Shown: positions 8,139 to 18,697, counted from the first letter of the stretch. The stretch is 54,564 bases of DNA from Gelidibacter sp. (GCA_010906935.1 JAAFHC010000002.1:1-54564), one strand, 5' to 3'. The notes: generated by a model not told the origin, from the sequence alone. Translations and numbers: made by a program.

Positions 8139-10124
8139 ATGAAACATACACTTATAAACAAAATCGCAGTTTGTGCCTTTATGTTAAATGGCCTTTTTGC
8201 TTTGGCGCAACAAACCAATTTAGAGGTTGACATGGCGAATTCTATTTCTAAAATACAGCCAACGATGTATGGTGTTTTCTTTGAAGATATCAATTTTGCC
8301 GCTGATGGAGGATTGTACGCTGAGATGATTAAAAACAGGTCTTTTGAGTTTGAATTGCCAATGATGGGATGGGTAGAACCAAATAGCGACCGTCATTCTA
8401 TGAACAAACAATCGGGTATTGCAACAATTATGACAACAGCAGAAAATTCGGCCAACCCTAATTTTAGCAGGATTTTAGTAAATAATGACAAAGGATATGT
8501 GATCATCAATGAAGGTTTCAGAGGAATGGGAATTAAAAAAGATGCGCGTTACAATCTTTCTTTAAAAGCGGCCAATCAAAAGGGTGCTATTAAAAAAATA
8601 ATTGTCCAATTTATTGACAAAAATAAAAATGTATTGGGAGAAACCAGTATTACGCCAACTTCATCAGAGTGGAAAACCTATACAGCTCAACTTACATCCG
8701 ATCAAACAGAAGCAAAAGCACAAGTTAAATTTACGTTTGAAGGAACAGGAATCATTGATTTGGATATGATTTCATTGTTTCCTGAAGATACCTGGAAAGG
8801 CAGAAAAAATGGATTGCGTAAAGATTTAGTGCAACTGTTGGATGATATGAATCCTGGATTTTTGCGTTTTCCTGGCGGATGCATTGTGGAAGGAAGAACG
8901 TTGGAACAACGCTATCAATGGAAAAAAACTGTTGGAGATGTAGAAAACAGAACAACATTGATCAATAGATGGAATACTGAGTTTAGCCACAAATTGGCTC
9001 TTGATTATTTTCAAAGTTTTGGACTTGGGTTTTTTGAATATTTTCTACTGTCAGAAGATATGGGCGCCGAACCATTGCCTATTTTAAGTTGTGGAATCGC
9101 TTGCCAATTCAATACAGGTGAATTGGTGCCCTTGCACGAATTGGAGCCTTATATACAAGATGCATTGGATTTAATAGAGTTTGCCAACGGCGCATCTGAT
9201 ACTCCTTGGGGTAAAATTAGAACAGAAATGGGTCACCCAAAACCTTTCAATTTGAAATACATTGGCGTTGGAAATGAGCAGTGGGGCCCGCAATATATTG
9301 AAAGATATAAAGTATTTGAAAAAGCCATTAAGGATAAAGATCCAAACATAATTATAATTTCTGGCAGCGGGCCGTTTCCTGAAGGCGAATATTTTGATTA
9401 TGGTTGGGAAGAACTAAAAAAATTAAAGGTTGAAATCATAGATGAGCATTATTATAAAGAACCAAAGTGGTTTAGAGAAAATGCAACAAGATATGATAAG
9501 TATGACCGAAAAGGCCCTAAAGTATTTGCTGGTGAATATGCCGCACAAAGCGTTGCCATCGCAAGTCCGGACAATAAAAATAATTGGGAATGTGCTTTTT
9601 CTGAAGCAGCTTTTATGACTGGTTTGGAAAGGAATGCTGAAGTGGTTCATTTAACTTCCTATGCACCGCTAATGGCGCATGAAGAAGGTTGGCAATGGAC
9701 ACCGGATATGATTTGGTTTAACAATTTAGAATCTTATGGCACGCCAAATTATTACGTTCAAAAATTGTTTGCAACCAACAGAGGAACCGATTTAATTGCC
9801 ATTACAAAAGACGGAAAACCGGTAACAGGGCAAAATGATTTATTTGCATCAGCAGTAAAAGATATTGATAAAAAAGAAGTAATTATCAAATTGGTGAATA
9901 CTGCAGCCAATGCACAAGACCTTAATATTAATTTAAAAGGTAAAAAGTTGATTTCAAATGGAGTAGTGCTTACATTGAAAAGCGAAAATTTAACGGACGA
10001 AAATTCTTTTGAATCACCTAAAAATATAAGTCCGGTTGAAAGTGCTGTAAAATTAAAAGGCAGCAATATTCAAATCACTATTCCTGCTTATTCCGTGACT
10101 GTTTTGATTTTTAAGATGAAATAA
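8139..10124 (+). CDS. GH51 alpha-L-arabinofuranosidase, long form
   Basis: A secreted 661-residue GH51 enzyme with a signal peptide ending near ALAQ. A carbohydrate-binding-like beta domain is inserted early (about 90-215), followed by the catalytic barrel with LRFPGGCIVEGRT, acid/base Glu380 in GVGNEQWG and nucleophile Glu436 in IIDEHYY. This is a different subgroup from the 519-residue GH51 upstream, so the two probably differ in linkage or chain-length preference. It is the last gene of the unit; a fresh AraR-type operator precedes araB downstream. Part of its inserted domain recurs, broken, at 33522-33760. Confidence 0.92.
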   Translation: MKHTLINKIAVCAFMLNGLFALAQQTNLEVDMANSISKIQPTMYGVFFEDINFAADGGLYAEMIKNRSFEFELPMMGWVEPNSDRHSMNKQSGIATIMTTAENSANPNFSRILVNNDKGYVIINEGFRGMGIKKDARYNLSLKAANQKGAIKKIIVQFIDKNKNVLGETSITPTSSEWKTYTAQLTSDQTEAKAQVKFTFEGTGIIDLDMISLFPEDTWKGRKNGLRKDLVQLLDDMNPGFLRFPGGCIVEGRTLEQRYQWKKTVGDVENRTTLINRWNTEFSHKLALDYFQSFGLGFFEYFLLSEDMGAEPLPILSCGIACQFNTGELVPLHELEPYIQDALDLIEFANGASDTPWGKIRTEMGHPKPFNLKYIGVGNEQWGPQYIERYKVFEKAIKDKDPNIIIISGSGPFPEGEYFDYGWEELKKLKVEIIDEHYYKEPKWFRENATRYDKYDRKGPKVFAGEYAAQSVAIASPDNKNNWECAFSEAAFMTGLERNAEVVHLTSYAPLMAHEEGWQWTPDMIWFNNLESYGTPNYYVQKLFATNRGTDLIAITKDGKPVTGQNDLFASAVKDIDKKEVIIKLVNTAANAQDLNINLKGKKLISNGVVLTLKSENLTDENSFESPKNISPVESAVKLKGSNIQITIPAYSVTVLIFKMK

Positions 10125-10206
10125 GTTGCTGTTATAAGGTGTTTTATAAAGTTAAGTAATTGAATTATAGTTGAATAAATATAGTTAAATAATAATAGTA
10201 TAAATT

Positions 10207-10225
10207 AAGTTTTTTTTATACACTT
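10207..10225. promoter_or_regulatory. AraR-type operator upstream of araB
   Basis: AAGTTT-N7-ACACTT, with one arm base different from the consensus. It begins right after TATAAATT (10199-10206), a possible -7 element, and lies 34 bp upstream of the araB start. Position and symmetry match the other operators. Confidence 0.6.
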
Positions 10226-10259
10226 ATTAAATAAAAATATTATATTAAATGATTTTCGA

Positions 10260-11954
10260 ATGAAAAATTATGTTATAGGATTGGATTACGGAACAGATTC
10301 TGTTCGGGCAGTTTTGATTGATGTTGAAAACGGACAAGAATTGTCTTCGGATGTTCATTGGTATCAGCGATGGAAAAATTTGGAATTTTGCAATGCATCA
10401 AAAAATCAATTTCGTCAACATCCTTTAGATCATATTGAAGGATTGGAAAATACCATAAAAAATGTGGTAAAAAATGGAAATGTAAATCCAAGCCAAATAA
10501 AAGCCATCTGCATAGATACTACAGGTTCATCACCAATCCCTGTCGCCGAAAACGGAACTCCGCTGGCTTTGGTAAAAGGTTTTGAAACTAATCCGAATGC
10601 CATGATGGTGCTTTGGAAAGACCATACTTCCATACAGGAAGCCAATGAAATTAATGAGCTTGCCGTTAATTGGGGAGGAAAAGATTACACCAAATATGAA
10701 GGAGGGATTTATTCTTCTGAATGGTTTTGGGCAAAAATATTACACGTCATAAGAGAAGATAAAGCTGTTAAAAATGCTGCTTTCACTTGGATGGAACATT
10801 GCGATTTAATGACCTATTTACTGATAGAAAATAAAGATTTAAACTCATTTAAAAGAAGCAGATGCGCGGCCGGACATAAAGCGATGTGGCATGAAGAATG
10901 GAGTGGTTTGCCATCAGAAGAATTTTTAAGCCAGTTACACCCATATCTCGCGCAACTTCGTGGAAATTTATATGAAGAAACATATACCTCAGATGTTGTA
11001 GCCGGAAATTTAAGTCGGGAATGGGCAACAAAATTAGGACTTACAACCAATACGGTAATTGCCGTAGGAACTTTTGATGCGCATTCAGGCGCCGTTGGCG
11101 CTAAAATAGATGAACATACTTTGGTAAGGGTTATGGGAACTTCAACCTGCGATATTATTGTTTCTTCAAAAGAAGTTATCGGCTCAAAAACAGTTCGTGG
11201 TATTTGCGGACAAGTAGATGGTTCCGTAATTCCTGGATATGTTGGGTTGGAAGCAGGGCAATCTGCTTTTGGTGATGTGTTGGCTTGGTTCAAAGAAATA
11301 TTATCATGGCCAATCGATCATTTAATTCTTAATTCCTCTGTACTTAATGAAGTACAGAAAAATCAGTTGAAAGAAGAAATTGAGGATAACTTCATTAAAA
11401 AATTAAGTGAACAGGCTGAAAAAATTCCTTTATCAGAAAGTATTCCAACTGCATTGGATTGGATTAACGGAAGAAGATCGCCAGATGCCAACCAGGAACT
11501 TAAAAGTGCGATAAACAATTTGTCATTGGGCACAAAAGCCCCGCATATTTTTAAAGCGCTTGTAAATGCAATATGCTTTGGATCAAAAAAAATAGTGGAC
11601 AGATTTGAAGAGGAAGGCGTAAAAATAAATAGTGTGATTGGCATTGGCGGAGTGGCGAGAAAATCACCTTTTATTATGCAAACCCTTGCCAATGTGTTAA
11701 ACAAACCTATAAAAATAGCAGCATCCGATCAGGCGCCAGCATTGGGCGCTGCCGTTTATGCAGCAGTTGCAGCCGGAATTTATGCGGATGTTATTGAAGC
11801 CAGCAAAAGAATGGGAAGCGATTTTGAAGCTACCTATTTTCCAGAAAAAGATAAAGTTGCCGTTTATGAAAAATTGATGAAATCTTATGATGAATTGAGT
11901 TATTTCACTGAAAATATAAACCAAAAATCCAACGTCAATGAGCTCCATATATAA
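10260..11954 (+). CDS. araB: Ribulokinase AraB
   Basis: A 564-residue FGGY-family kinase that phosphorylates L-ribulose to L-ribulose 5-phosphate with ATP. The N-terminal phosphate-binding strand GLDYGTDSVRAVLID (about 6-20), the central VGTFDAHSGAVGA region and the C-terminal GIGGVARKSP ATP-site glycines are typical, as is the length. It is the first gene of araB-araD-araA-galM-symporter and overlaps araD by 17 bases, implying translational coupling. The operator just upstream places the unit under AraR. The protein is cytoplasmic. Confidence 0.96.
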   Translation: MKNYVIGLDYGTDSVRAVLIDVENGQELSSDVHWYQRWKNLEFCNASKNQFRQHPLDHIEGLENTIKNVVKNGNVNPSQIKAICIDTTGSSPIPVAENGTPLALVKGFETNPNAMMVLWKDHTSIQEANEINELAVNWGGKDYTKYEGGIYSSEWFWAKILHVIREDKAVKNAAFTWMEHCDLMTYLLIENKDLNSFKRSRCAAGHKAMWHEEWSGLPSEEFLSQLHPYLAQLRGNLYEETYTSDVVAGNLSREWATKLGLTTNTVIAVGTFDAHSGAVGAKIDEHTLVRVMGTSTCDIIVSSKEVIGSKTVRGICGQVDGSVIPGYVGLEAGQSAFGDVLAWFKEILSWPIDHLILNSSVLNEVQKNQLKEEIEDNFIKKLSEQAEKIPLSESIPTALDWINGRRSPDANQELKSAINNLSLGTKAPHIFKALVNAICFGSKKIVDRFEEEGVKINSVIGIGGVARKSPFIMQTLANVLNKPIKIAASDQAPALGAAVYAAVAAGIYADVIEASKRMGSDFEATYFPEKDKVAVYEKLMKSYDELSYFTENINQKSNVNELHI

Positions 11955-12639
11955 AGATTTGAAACAAGAATGCTACGAAGCCAATATGCAGTTAAACGCA
12001 TTGGGTTTGGTCATCTACACTTTTGGAAATGTGAGTGCCGTTGATAGGACGAAAGGTGTTTTTGCCATAAAACCAAGCGGTGTTCCTTATGAACTTTTAA
12101 AACCTGAAGATATTGTTATTTTAGATTTTGATGCAAATGTTATTGAAGGAACAATGCGTCCGTCATCAGACACAAAAACTCATGCCTATTTGTATAAAAA
12201 TTGGAATGATATAGGCGGCATTGCCCATACACATGCAACCTATTCAGTTGCTTGGGCGCAGTCGCTATTGGACATTCCAATATTCGGAACAACCCATGCC
12301 GATCATTTAACGGCCGATATTCCTTGTGCGTCACCGATTAGTGATGAATTGATAAAGGGAAATTACGAACATAACACAGGTATCCAAATATTGGATTGCT
12401 TCAAAAATAAAGGTCTTTCCCACAAAGAAATTGAAATGGTGTTAATTGGAAATCACGGACCATTTACTTGGGGAAAAGATGCCTCCAAAGCAGTTTATAA
12501 CAGTAAGGTGCTTGAAGTGGTTGCGCAAATGGCTTATTTAACGCTGCAAATAAACCCAAATGCACTAAGACTTAAAGATTCATTAATAAAAAAACATTAC
12601 GAACGTAAGCACGGAAAAGATTCTTATTACGGTCAATAA
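11938..12639 (+). CDS. araD: L-ribulose-5-phosphate 4-epimerase AraD
   Basis: A 233-residue class II aldolase/epimerase-fold protein that converts L-ribulose 5-phosphate to D-xylulose 5-phosphate. Visible features are the GNVSAVDR phosphate-site loop, the zinc ligands in HTHATYSVAWAQ and a later His in GNHGPFTWG. Length matches the family. The start overlaps araB by 17 bases and the A-rich gap to araA is 27 bases. The product feeds the transketolase at 477. Confidence 0.96.
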   Translation: MSSIYKDLKQECYEANMQLNALGLVIYTFGNVSAVDRTKGVFAIKPSGVPYELLKPEDIVILDFDANVIEGTMRPSSDTKTHAYLYKNWNDIGGIAHTHATYSVAWAQSLLDIPIFGTTHADHLTADIPCASPISDELIKGNYEHNTGIQILDCFKNKGLSHKEIEMVLIGNHGPFTWGKDASKAVYNSKVLEVVAQMAYLTLQINPNALRLKDSLIKKHYERKHGKDSYYGQ

Positions 12640-12666
12640 TTAATATTAAAAATACATTTTTCAAAA

Positions 12667-14175
12667 ATGATTGATATAGCTCAAAAAGAAATTTGGTTTG
12701 TAACTGGAAGCCAACATTTATACGGTGATGAAACACTAAAACAGGTTGCGGAAAATTCTCAACAAATTGTAAAAGGATTAAATGCATCGGCACATATCCC
12801 CGTAAAAATAATTTTTAAACCAACGGTAAAAACGCCAGATCAAATTACCAATGTTTGTCAGGAAGCCAACGCCAATAACAATTGTATCGGTATTATTGCC
12901 TGGATGCATACTTTTTCTCCTGCAAAAATGTGGATTCGCGGTTTAACTATTTTAAACAAACCGTTGTGTCATTTACATACACAGTTTAATGCTGAAATTC
13001 CTTGGTCATCTATTAATATGGACTTTATGAACCTAAACCAGTCGGCTCACGGCGACAGGGAATTTGGGTTTATTATGTCGAGAATGCGTAAAAAACGTAA
13101 AATTGTTGTGGGTCACTGGCAGGAAGAAAGCGTTCAGAAAAAACTGGGAGTTTGGTCAAGAGTGGTACTGGGCTGGGATGAATTGCAACATTTAAAAGTT
13201 GCCAGAATTGGGGACAATATGCGTGAAGTTGCCGTAACAGAAGGCGATAAAGTTGAAGCGCAAATTTGTTTTGGTTTTTCAGTTAATGGTTTTGATTCTT
13301 CGGATGTGGTAAAACAAATCAATAAAGTTTCAGAAAGCGATTTAAATATGCTTTTGGAAGTTTATGAATCTTCATATAACTTGACGCCATCACTTTTAAA
13401 GAACGGCGATCAAAGACATTCATTGGTTGATGCAGCAAGAATAGAATTAGGGTTGAGAGCCTTTTTAGAGGAAGGCGGTTTTAAAGCATTTACGGATACT
13501 TTTGAAAATTTGGGCGAATTAAAACAGTTACCAGGAATTGCGGTTCAACGCCTTATGGCAGATGGCTATGGTTTTGGTGGTGAAGGCGACTGGAAAACGG
13601 CAGCGATGGTTAGAGCAATGAAAGTGATGAATGTTGGATTGGACGGCGGAACTTCTTTTATGGAAGATTATACCTATCATTTCACGCCTCAAAAATCGTA
13701 TGTTTTAGGTTCGCATATGTTAGAAATATGTTCGTCAATTGCCGACGGAAAATCTTCTTGTGAAGTGCATCCTTTAGGAATTGGGGGTAAAGAAGATCCT
13801 GCAAGGCTTGTATTTAATGTTGCTCCCGGAAATGCCATCAATGCTTCTTTAGTAGATATGGGTAACAGATTTAGATTGATTGTGAACGAAGTTGAAGCTG
13901 TAAAACCAATGGCAGCTTTGCCTAATCTACCGGTAGCAAGAGTTTTATGGGATCCTAAACCAAATTTGGAAATTGCCGCAACCGCATGGATTTTAGCAGG
14001 AGGAGCACACCACACCGTTTATAGCCAAACAATTACTACTGAATATATGGAAGATTTTGCTGATATCGCGGGCATTGAATTGCTTGTTATTGACGCGAAT
14101 ACAACTATAAGGGACTTTAAGGATAAACTAAATGCGAATGAAGTGTATTATCACTTATTTCAGCATGGATTATAA
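12667..14175 (+). CDS. araA: L-arabinose isomerase AraA
   Basis: A 502-residue manganese-dependent isomerase converting L-arabinose to L-ribulose. The metal ligands fall almost exactly at the E. coli positions: Glu306 in GGEGDW, Glu333 in MEDYTYH, His350 in LGSHMLE, and a histidine pair at 448-449 in GGAHHTV. The N-terminus begins with the characteristic [13 protein letters not shown]. It is the third gene of the operon. There is no sign of damage. Confidence 0.97.
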   Translation: MIDIAQKEIWFVTGSQHLYGDETLKQVAENSQQIVKGLNASAHIPVKIIFKPTVKTPDQITNVCQEANANNNCIGIIAWMHTFSPAKMWIRGLTILNKPLCHLHTQFNAEIPWSSINMDFMNLNQSAHGDREFGFIMSRMRKKRKIVVGHWQEESVQKKLGVWSRVVLGWDELQHLKVARIGDNMREVAVTEGDKVEAQICFGFSVNGFDSSDVVKQINKVSESDLNMLLEVYESSYNLTPSLLKNGDQRHSLVDAARIELGLRAFLEEGGFKAFTDTFENLGELKQLPGIAVQRLMADGYGFGGEGDWKTAAMVRAMKVMNVGLDGGTSFMEDYTYHFTPQKSYVLGSHMLEICSSIADGKSSCEVHPLGIGGKEDPARLVFNVAPGNAINASLVDMGNRFRLIVNEVEAVKPMAALPNLPVARVLWDPKPNLEIAATAWILAGGAHHTVYSQTITTEYMEDFADIAGIELLVIDANTTIRDFKDKLNANEVYYHLFQHGL

Positions 14176-14203
14176 AACAACCAATTAATCAAACAACTGA
14201 ATT

Positions 14204-15391
14204 ATGAACATACAAAAAAGTTACATTTATGGTTTTGCCATAATGCTCTTTGCTAGTCTAAACATTCAATGCAAAGGGAATCAAAAAGATGATAAAAGCG
14301 AAAAAGAAACTGATATACAAAAAATGGAAATTACCTCTATAGAAAAATCAGCTTATGGCACTACGCCTGAAGGAGAAAGTGTGGATAAGTACACGCTAAA
14401 AAACCAGAAAGGAATGGAGGTAGATGTAATTACTTATGGAGGAATCATCACTTCTTTAAAAGCGCCAAATAAAAATGGTTTGTATGAAGATGTTGTTTTA
14501 GGTTACGATTCTCTTGCGCATTACACAAAAAACAATCCATATTTTGGTGCCATTATAGGTCGATATGGAAACAGAATTGCTAAAGGAAAATTTCCCCTAG
14601 ATGGTACCGAATACAAATTGGAAACTAACGATGGTTCCAATCATTTGCACGGCGGGGTAAAAGGTTTTGATAAAGTGGTTTGGACTGCAGTTGCCATAAA
14701 AGGAGACAGCACAGCATCTTTAAAACTGACTTATTTAAGCAAAGATATGGAAGAAGGTTATCCAGGAAATATGACCGCCGTTGTCACTTATACACTAACA
14801 AATGACAATACTTTAGAGGTGCTTTATGAAGCAACCACCAATAAAAAAACCATTGTAAATCTAACGCAACATTCTTATTTTAATTTGTCCGCCGATTTTT
14901 CTAAAACAATTTTGGATCACGAAATCACCATAAATGCAGATACATATATTCCGGTTGATGCAACATTAATTCCAACAGGAAAATTGGCTGATGTAACTAA
15001 TACGCCTTTTGATTTTAGGGTAGCCAAAATGATTGGAAAAGATATTCAAGCAAAAGATGATCAGTTGAAAAAAGGGTTGGGTTATGACCATTGTTGGGTA
15101 TTAAATAACCAAAATAAAGGTTTTAAATTAGCAGCTGCCGCATACCATCCGGAAAGTGGAAGAATGCTAGAAATTTACACGGATGAACCTGGAATTCAAT
15201 TTTATACTGGTAACTTTTTAGATGGAACTTTGCCAAGCAAAAATGGTGGGACATATGCTTACAGAACTGGTTTTTGTCTGGAAACACAACACTATCCTGA
15301 TTCTCCAAATCAGAAAGATTTTCCTTCAACGGTATTAAATCCTGGAGAGAAATATACTACAAAAACATCATTTAAATTTTCTGTAAAATAA
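14204..15391 (+). CDS. galM: Aldose 1-epimerase, lipoprotein
   Basis: A 395-residue GalM/mutarotase with an N-terminal lipoprotein signal (cysteine in NIQCKG, about residue 23), so it acts in the periplasm or at the outer membrane rather than in the cytoplasm. Active-site regions are NDGSNHLHGG, NLTQHSYFNLS, GYDHCWVLN and ETQHYPDSPN, the last holding the catalytic Glu. It would equilibrate the anomers of released arabinose or galactose before uptake. It sits between araA and the symporter, separated from the latter by only four bases. Confidence 0.92.
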   Translation: MNIQKSYIYGFAIMLFASLNIQCKGNQKDDKSEKETDIQKMEITSIEKSAYGTTPEGESVDKYTLKNQKGMEVDVITYGGIITSLKAPNKNGLYEDVVLGYDSLAHYTKNNPYFGAIIGRYGNRIAKGKFPLDGTEYKLETNDGSNHLHGGVKGFDKVVWTAVAIKGDSTASLKLTYLSKDMEEGYPGNMTAVVTYTLTNDNTLEVLYEATTNKKTIVNLTQHSYFNLSADFSKTILDHEITINADTYIPVDATLIPTGKLADVTNTPFDFRVAKMIGKDIQAKDDQLKKGLGYDHCWVLNNQNKGFKLAAAAYHPESGRMLEIYTDEPGIQFYTGNFLDGTLPSKNGGTYAYRTGFCLETQHYPDSPNQKDFPSTVLNPGEKYTTKTSFKFSVK

Positions 15392-15395
15392 TATT

Positions 15396-17015
15396 ATGAA
15401 GACACTTGACGGATTAGATTGGGTATCCATTGGACTTTATTTCTTAGTATTACTAGGAATTGTTGTTTGGGTAGTAAGAAAAAAACAGGCGAATACTGAA
15501 GACTATTTTCTAGCAGGTAGAAATATAGGTTGGTTTGTTGTTGGGGCATCAATTTTTGCTTCAAATATTGGATCAGAACACGTGGTTGGACTGGCTGGAG
15601 CAGGAGCAGGTAATAAATTGCCGATGCTTATTTATGAAATTCAAGCTTGGGTCGTACTGCTTTTAGGTTGGGTGTTTTTGCCTTTTTATGCAAGAAGTGG
15701 CGTATTTACGATGCCGGAATTTCTTGAAAAACGTTTTGATGCAAGATCACGATGGATACTTTCCGTATTTTCTATTATAGCCTATGTATTAACTAAAATT
15801 TCTGTTACTATCTATGCCGGTGGTATAGTAGTTTCTGCGTTACTTGGTATAGATTTTTGGACTGGAGCCATTGCAACAGTAATCCTTACTGGAGTATATA
15901 CAGTGGTGGGAGGAATGAGAGCAGTAGTTTATACTGAAACACTTCAGGCTATGATTTTAATAGTAGGTGCGGGAGCGTTAACATATATTGGTTTAGATAA
16001 AGTAGGTGGATGGGAAAGTATGAAGACAACATTAGAACCTGGGTATTTAAATATGTGGCGTTCTGCCTCTGATCCTGAGTTTCCTTGGCCGGCATTGTTT
16101 ATTACCAGTACAATAGTAGGTGTATGGTATTGGTGTACAGACCAATATATTGTACAACGTACTTTGACAGCGAGGAATATAAAAGAAGGTAGAAGAGGTA
16201 CTATTTTTGGAGCTTTGTTGAAATTACTTCCTGTATTTTTATTTTTAATACCAGGTGTGATTGCGGTTACTTTAAAAATGCGTGGTGAACTGGAATATGA
16301 CACCCCAGATCAGGCATTTCCTGTGCTTATGAGTAACTTATTACCTTCCGGTTTACGTGGATTGGTAGCTGCGGGATTATTAGCCGCATTAATGAGTTCT
16401 TTAGCTTCAGTATTTAATTCAGTGTCAACTTTATTTACTGTAGATATTTACCAAAAACTAAGACCAAATACCCCTCAGAAAAAATTAGTGAGAACTGGAC
16501 AAATTGCTACAGTTATTGTGGTAATTATAGGTATTATTTGGATTCCTATTATGGCAAATATTTCAGGGGTTTTGTATGAGTATTTGCAAAAAGTGCAATC
16601 ATATATAGCACCTCCTATTGTTGCGGTTTTCTTGATGGGGATATTCCATAAACGAATTAACGGCCAAGGGGCTTTCGTTACATTAGTTGTTGGTTTTATT
16701 GTAGGAGCCTTTAGAATTGTATTGGAATTGACAAAAGATTCATTAGATCCTAACGGTTTATTGTTTAAAATGGGAGATATGAATTTCTTAACCTTTGGGG
16801 CTTGGTTCTTCTTATTCTGTATTATTCTTACTATTGTTGTGAGTTTACTTACCAAAGCACCGACTGAAGAAAAAGTAGAAAATCTTACATTTGGCACTAT
16901 TACCGAAGAAGAAAAGATCAAAAATAAAAACAGTTATACTTGGGTTGACATAGCAGTATCTATTTTGGTGGTAGCTATTGTAATTGGTGTTATGATATTT
17001 TTTAACGGTAATTAA
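15396..17015 (+). CDS. Sodium/solute symporter, probable arabinose transporter
   Basis: A 539-residue SSS-family (SGLT-like) inner-membrane protein with about 13-14 hydrophobic segments. It begins with LDWVSIGLYFLVLLGIVVW and carries the family's EDYFLAGRNIGWF and ASNIGSEHVVGLAG motifs. Position as last gene of the araBDA operon, four bases after galM, makes L-arabinose the likely substrate, though galactose or glucose are possible for the family. An IS4-type element follows within 30 bases, and its end hairpin may now act as the operon terminator. Confidence 0.9.
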   Translation: MKTLDGLDWVSIGLYFLVLLGIVVWVVRKKQANTEDYFLAGRNIGWFVVGASIFASNIGSEHVVGLAGAGAGNKLPMLIYEIQAWVVLLLGWVFLPFYARSGVFTMPEFLEKRFDARSRWILSVFSIIAYVLTKISVTIYAGGIVVSALLGIDFWTGAIATVILTGVYTVVGGMRAVVYTETLQAMILIVGAGALTYIGLDKVGGWESMKTTLEPGYLNMWRSASDPEFPWPALFITSTIVGVWYWCTDQYIVQRTLTARNIKEGRRGTIFGALLKLLPVFLFLIPGVIAVTLKMRGELEYDTPDQAFPVLMSNLLPSGLRGLVAAGLLAALMSSLASVFNSVSTLFTVDIYQKLRPNTPQKKLVRTGQIATVIVVIIGIIWIPIMANISGVLYEYLQKVQSYIAPPIVAVFLMGIFHKRINGQGAFVTLVVGFIVGAFRIVLELTKDSLDPNGLLFKMGDMNFLTFGAWFFLFCIILTIVVSLLTKAPTEEKVENLTFGTITEEEKIKNKNSYTWVDIAVSILVVAIVIGVMIFFNGN

Positions 17016-17043
17016 TAATTTATTGTAAAATTAGTAAAAGTAT

Positions 17044-17080
17044 TAAAAAAGAGGGCGTACGCCCAGTCATGGTCGGAAGA
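17044..17080. repeat. Left terminal inverted repeat of the IS4-type element
   Basis: A 37-bp arm matching the complement of 18439-18475. It includes GGGCGTACGCCC (17053-17064), a 12-bp perfect palindrome. The outermost six A bases could partly be flanking sequence. Confidence 0.85.
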
Positions 17081-17099
17081 TTTTTTCTTCCGACTTTTT
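17072..17099 (+). terminator. Hairpin terminator formed by the left IS end
   Basis: GTCGGAAG and CTTCCGAC pair around ATTTTTT and are followed by TTTTT. This would stop transcription coming from the arabinose operon and protect the transposase from read-through. Confidence 0.7.
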
Positions 17100-17205
17100 C
17101 GTTTTTATAGAGCACGCTAATCTCAATTAATTACCTATTTATCAGTTTATTAATTTGTTTTTGTGATAAATTTTTTGTATCTTGTTATCTGATAATCAGC
17201 CTATT

Positions 17206-18422
17206 ATGTCAGTATTTAAAGATTATAAAATTTCAGTAAACCAATTATTAGGGGTCATTCCAGAAGCTCTTTTAACCAAACTATCTGCAACCACCAAAGT
17301 AGATTAATATGCAAAAGTTCTACAAGGTAAAAAAATGTTCTATTTATTGCTTTATGGTATTTTAGATAACGAAAAACTAAGTCAACGTACTTTAGAAGAT
17401 ACTTTTAATGATTCCATGTTTAAGACACTCTTTAATTTAGATCCTTCTGAAAGTATAAGAAGAAGTTCGATTTCAGAGAGATTATCTAAGATTGATTCAG
17501 ATTACTTTCGAGAGATTTACCAGTGTATTTATCAGCAGTTTGATAATGCGTATCCTAATAAGGATAAACTAAAGTGTAACCTGACCCATGTTGATAGCTC
17601 TATGGTTAGTGAAGCTTCGACTAAGCTATTGGAAGGTCTTGATAATAAAAGCGGAAAGAAAGCCTTCAAATACAGTGTTGCTTTTGACGGATTGTTGCTC
17701 TGTCACTTCAATGTGTTTACTGAAAAAAAGTATTCTAGTGAAGACATTGCTTTGCCAGAAGCCATTATGAATCATGTAAAGCAAGAATCTAATCATCAAA
17801 ATATCTATGTAATTGATCGAGGGCTTCAGTCTACAAGAACTATGAAATCATTTAATGATGATTCAGTTACTTTTATTGTTAGAGCAAAAGAAAATCGAAA
17901 ACATATAGAATTAGAGTCATTACTTGTTCAAAATCAAGATATTGATTTAGGAAAATTAACTCTTGTTAATGACAGTAAAGTTCATCTTTATACAGGAAGA
18001 CCAATCAACAACAAAAAATGGAATATTCATTTTAGAGAAGAATTAGTAGAAACACCTTTTCGTTTGATTGTAGCAAAAACCAAAACAAAAGAAGAAAAAG
18101 CCTTTTGGTTTATTACAATAATTTTGATTTGTCAGCTAAAGAAATTGCGCAAGCCTATAGAAGAAGATAGGATATTGAAGTATTCTTTCGATTTATAAAA
18201 CAAGAATTACATGTGAGCCATCTTGTTTCATTAAACAAAAATGGAATAGAAGTAATACTATATGTGACATTAATTGTAGCAATGTTGCTTTCAATCTATA
18301 AAAAAGGCAATAAAATCGGATATAAAACTGCTAAAAGAAGGTTTAAAATGGAACTAAGAAATCTAGTTATTGCTATGATTATTCTACAATCTGGAGGAAA
18401 ATTAGATAAATTTAAAACTTAA
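17206..18422 (+). pseudogene. IS4-family transposase, inactivated
   Basis: The reading begins MSVFKDYKISVNQLLGVIPE at 17206 and meets an in-frame TAA at codon 34 (17305-17307). It continues from codon 35 through THVDSSMVS (first catalytic Asp region) and YVIDRG (second). A one-base frameshift lies near 18112-18124, and a TAG at 18168-18170 replaces the expected Trp in YRRRWDIEVFF. After that the conserved FFRFIKQEL block, with catalytic Glu and Lys, runs to the end. Full length would be about 405 residues. Three independent lesions show long-standing decay. Confidence 0.88.
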
Positions 18423-18438
18423 AAAAATGGTCGGAATT

Positions 18439-18475
18439 TCTTCCGACCATGACTGGGCGTACGCCCTCTTTTTTA
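18439..18475. repeat. Right terminal inverted repeat of the IS4-type element
   Basis: Complement of the left repeat over 37 bp. Together with the inner flank it forms the hairpin ATGGTCGGAA-TTTC-TTCCGACCAT (18427-18450), so this end also folds on itself. Confidence 0.85.
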
Positions 18476-18517
18476 TTTTTTTATTAAAACATCATTACAA
18501 ATCCAACAAAACTTGTA

Positions 18518-18697
18518 TTACCAATCTAATTTCAGTAAAGAAACTCCCTGTCAGGGAAGTGGCATTTTCAAAATATGTTTTCCATCTTCTACTTCCATCC
18601 ATTTCTGGAGAATCATAATAGTTTCAATTCTCCAGAATTTTCAAGTATGGAAATTTGTTCAGGGCTTAGATTTTGAGGTGAACCCATATTCTTTCGT
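18518..18697 (-). pseudogene. C-terminal glycosidase fragment, probably GH39-like
   Basis: On the minus strand the DNA reads GSPQNLSPEQISILENSGEL. After a frameshift it reads WMEVEDGKHILKMPLP, a stop codon, then QGVSLLKLDW and the natural stop. A tail of the form LPRQGVSLLKLDW is common at the end of bacterial beta-xylosidase-like and related beta-glycosidases, so a GH39-like origin is likely but not certain. It has at least one frameshift and one internal stop, and is fused to a GH51 piece upstream. Confidence 0.5.

Larger units (their letters stand above)
17044..18475 (+). mobile_element. Degenerate IS4-family insertion sequence
   Basis: An element of about 1.43 kb bounded by 37-bp perfect inverted repeats (17044-17080 and 18439-18475). 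It contains one transposase gene with IS4-type motifs that is broken by two stops and a frameshift, so it can move only in trans. It inserted between the arabinose operon and the susCD unit, next to a glycosidase scar. No target duplication could be fixed, because both flanks are A/T runs. Confidence 0.85.

Noticed and set aside
10814-11293. 159-codon minus-strand frame inside araB
   Set aside because: Antisense shadow of araB; composition follows the complementary codons and there is no family resemblance.
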